DNA from: Glandiceps talaboti
Lineage: Eukaryota > Hemichordata > Enteropneusta > Spengelidae
DNA length: 64,000 nt
Direction of reading: 5' to 3'
Assembly (NCBI RefSeq): GCF_964340395.1
Contig: NC_135561.1
Location: 5,699,518 to 5,763,517, forward strand
The notes below the pieces were generated by a model, which saw only the letters and a list, made by a program, of their open reading frames with translations, did no database searches and was not told the DNA's origin. Within the stretch, counting starts at the first letter, position 1. Each line of letters starts with the position of its first letter. The translations under genes and the position numbers were made by a program. Shown here in pieces: positions 62,514 to 64,000 of the stretch.

Positions 62514-63539
62514 ATGAAGGCTGTGTTCGACAACTCTGCGTGTTTCCAAATCAGAATGGTGGAACCTATGCATAGCACAGTCACCACTACAACTAATATC
62601 CGAAATGAAATTTCGAGGCAAGAAAATCGGAGAAGTTTGCCACCACTTGACAGACACTCACAAGACCTATATCAATCGGCAACATACACCGATGGTGTTC
62701 ACCATAATGACTTATATGTCTCATCCATTACGTCTACAAATATCAAGTGTTTCAATTCGTCCCTTTCATATCCATCCGATATTGCAAATTTTCAATCTGT
62801 GAAATTGCCGCCACTGGTGAATTCTTTACAAGGTGATGAAATCAGTAGCATCAATTCAAAAAACAATGATGAAAGACCAAAACTAAATGTTCTTGGAAAC
62901 GCAAATACAACAGGGTTGAATGATGACGCGTATCACATAAGCGAGAAACCAAGTAAACGGAAGAAGAAGAAAAGGACTTATAATAGTATTCCTTGGGACA
63001 AAATCAGCCATATTCAAGATGGCGAAGGGCCAAAGGAGAACAGAAATGGCGGATTTCCGTCAACTCGTACTACTAACATACCCTGTGTTACTGACCCACT
63101 TCATCAACACAACCTGCTAAACAGAGACAATCAACTAATTCTTTTTAATTCGGCCGAGATAAACAGTAAAAATGGAAATTTCCAACTTCGATATAAAGAA
63201 TCATTACCACCAATTGGATCTCACATGCAGTCGGTTGGTGAGACTATTACATGTTCTACGGATATGACGAACCAGACATCCAGGCATGCGCACGACCAGC
63301 CTTGTTATGAAAAGGGGCTTCGAAAAGCTGATTTGTATTCTGCCCAAGATCTCGATTTCCGTTCGTACACTACCAAACGACATGAATGGAAGGACAAAAA
63401 ACTTGATAAATATTTGCAAGAGAACAGAAGAAGGAGGCGAAATGCCACATGTGAAGTATTAGACCGTGAAGAAAAGACAGGACTTATACAATTTTGTGAG
63501 GACATGGCCATATTGAGTGCTATACAGCAATGTTTCTGA
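62514..63539 (+). CDS. 341-residue protein, unrecognised; low-complexity with basic clusters
   Basis: This is the longest non-repetitive ORF in the window. It starts at an ATG after an in-frame TAG (62,502) and ends in TGA, all in one exon following a good splice acceptor. The protein is Ser/Asn/Thr-rich and probably mostly disordered. It has three short LPP[L/I] motifs (SLPPLDRHSQD, KLPPLVNSL, SLPPIGSHM), a strongly basic run at residues 148-154 (KRKKKKR) that could be a nuclear-localisation signal, and a C-terminal region with KLDKYLQEN, five Arg in a row (305-309) and a likely final helix (GLIQFCEDMAILSAI). No transmembrane segment or signal peptide is seen. I recognise no family; the function is unknown. 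Two antisense ORFs near its 3' end are shadows. Confidence 0.65.
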   Translation: MKAVFDNSACFQIRMVEPMHSTVTTTTNIRNEISRQENRRSLPPLDRHSQDLYQSATYTDGVHHNDLYVSSITSTNIKCFNSSLSYPSDIANFQSVKLPPLVNSLQGDEISSINSKNNDERPKLNVLGNANTTGLNDDAYHISEKPSKRKKKKRTYNSIPWDKISHIQDGEGPKENRNGGFPSTRTTNIPCVTDPLHQHNLLNRDNQLILFNSAEINSKNGNFQLRYKESLPPIGSHMQSVGETITCSTDMTNQTSRHAHDQPCYEKGLRKADLYSAQDLDFRSYTTKRHEWKDKKLDKYLQENRRRRRNATCEVLDREEKTGLIQFCEDMAILSAIQQCF

Positions 63540-63798
63540 GCATATTATGAAGAAAGAACGTTACGTGGCCATTGTTGAAGCAATGGGAAAACTGTTAAGG
63601 CAATGAACAGTGTAGGGGTACCAGTACGCTCAAATGGTCTATGGTGACCATTCAGTTTCAAATGTATGTTAACAAAATAGTGAAATGCTGGAACAGGAAC
63701 CGGTTCATTAGAAAAGTTATAAGCTTAAAAGGACAAAATTTTAAGAATTCAAGTTATATATATGAAATGTACACAGTCAACTGCTAAAATCATACAAA

Positions 63799-63804
63799 AT
63801 TAAA
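63799..63804 (+). terminator. Polyadenylation signal candidate (ATTAAA)
   Basis: ATTAAA lies 260 bp after the stop codon of the 341-codon ORF, with T-rich sequence about 25-60 bp downstream. Confidence 0.4.
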
Positions 63805-64000
63805 GCTACAACTACATAGTTACGTTTTAAGTTTGCCAGTTTGGTCTTTAACAAATCGCTGTTTCATCACAAACTCTGTTGGGTCCACTGTTCTTTAAAG
63901 TTCGTTGCTGAGTAATCAAACTTGAACATGTTCAAGTCTACATTGCATGATATATATCTTATTGAGAGGGAGGGAGATTTACATATTTTACATTAATTTT

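Overview
The window looks like nuclear DNA from an invertebrate animal, probably a marine one. It is AT-rich, coding sequence lies in small exons with GT..AG introns, and microsatellites (mostly tetranucleotide), minisatellites, hairpin elements and a decayed L1/Tx1-like LINE are frequent. I found no bacterial operons, CRISPR arrays, rRNA or tRNA genes. A death-domain gene, a MORN2 orthologue and this repeat load suit many deuterostomes or lophotrochozoans. I cannot name the species.

Three gene models are supported, all on the + strand. (1) At 11,793-17,827, five phase-compatible exons encode a death domain followed by a long unrecognised acidic/basic and helical region. A possible first exon lies 6.7 kb upstream at 5,013-5,046 and would give an 810-residue protein. 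(2) At 24,665-29,809, four exons encode a 206-residue MORN-repeat protein whose C-terminal half has the layout of MORN2. (3) At 62,514-63,539, an uninterrupted 341-codon ORF follows a good splice acceptor and ends before a polyadenylation signal; I do not recognise the product. Weaker coding candidates are two minus-strand fragments (8,280-8,477 and 9,143-9,442), an LRR-like exon (45,989-46,127) and a duplicated exon-like module (33,555-33,632 and 36,196-36,274).

Layout: 1-11.7 kb has little recognisable coding sequence, apart from a CRE plus ATGGCGG promoter-like cluster near 3.05 kb and an inverted copy of a repeat found at 33-35 kb. The death-domain gene fills 11.8-17.8 kb and carries long tetranucleotide arrays in its introns. 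17.8-24.6 kb is noncoding, with a CpG-richer patch at 21.9-22.1 kb. MORN2 follows. 30-40 kb is a mosaic of duplicated repeat modules and LINE fragments: ORF1 and endonuclease on the minus strand, with a reverse-transcriptase piece facing them on the plus strand. 40-62 kb is mostly intergenic, with several elements carrying terminal inverted repeats.

The most distinctive signals are the death-domain fusion architecture, a 20-bp palindrome inserted in one copy of a repeat with a 7-bp target duplication and an empty-site relative in the same window, a 905-bp element with nearly identical 63-bp inverted ends, and a broken duplicate of MORN2 exon 2 inside its own intron. I saw no complete undescribed multi-gene system; the death-domain protein is the best candidate for new biology.
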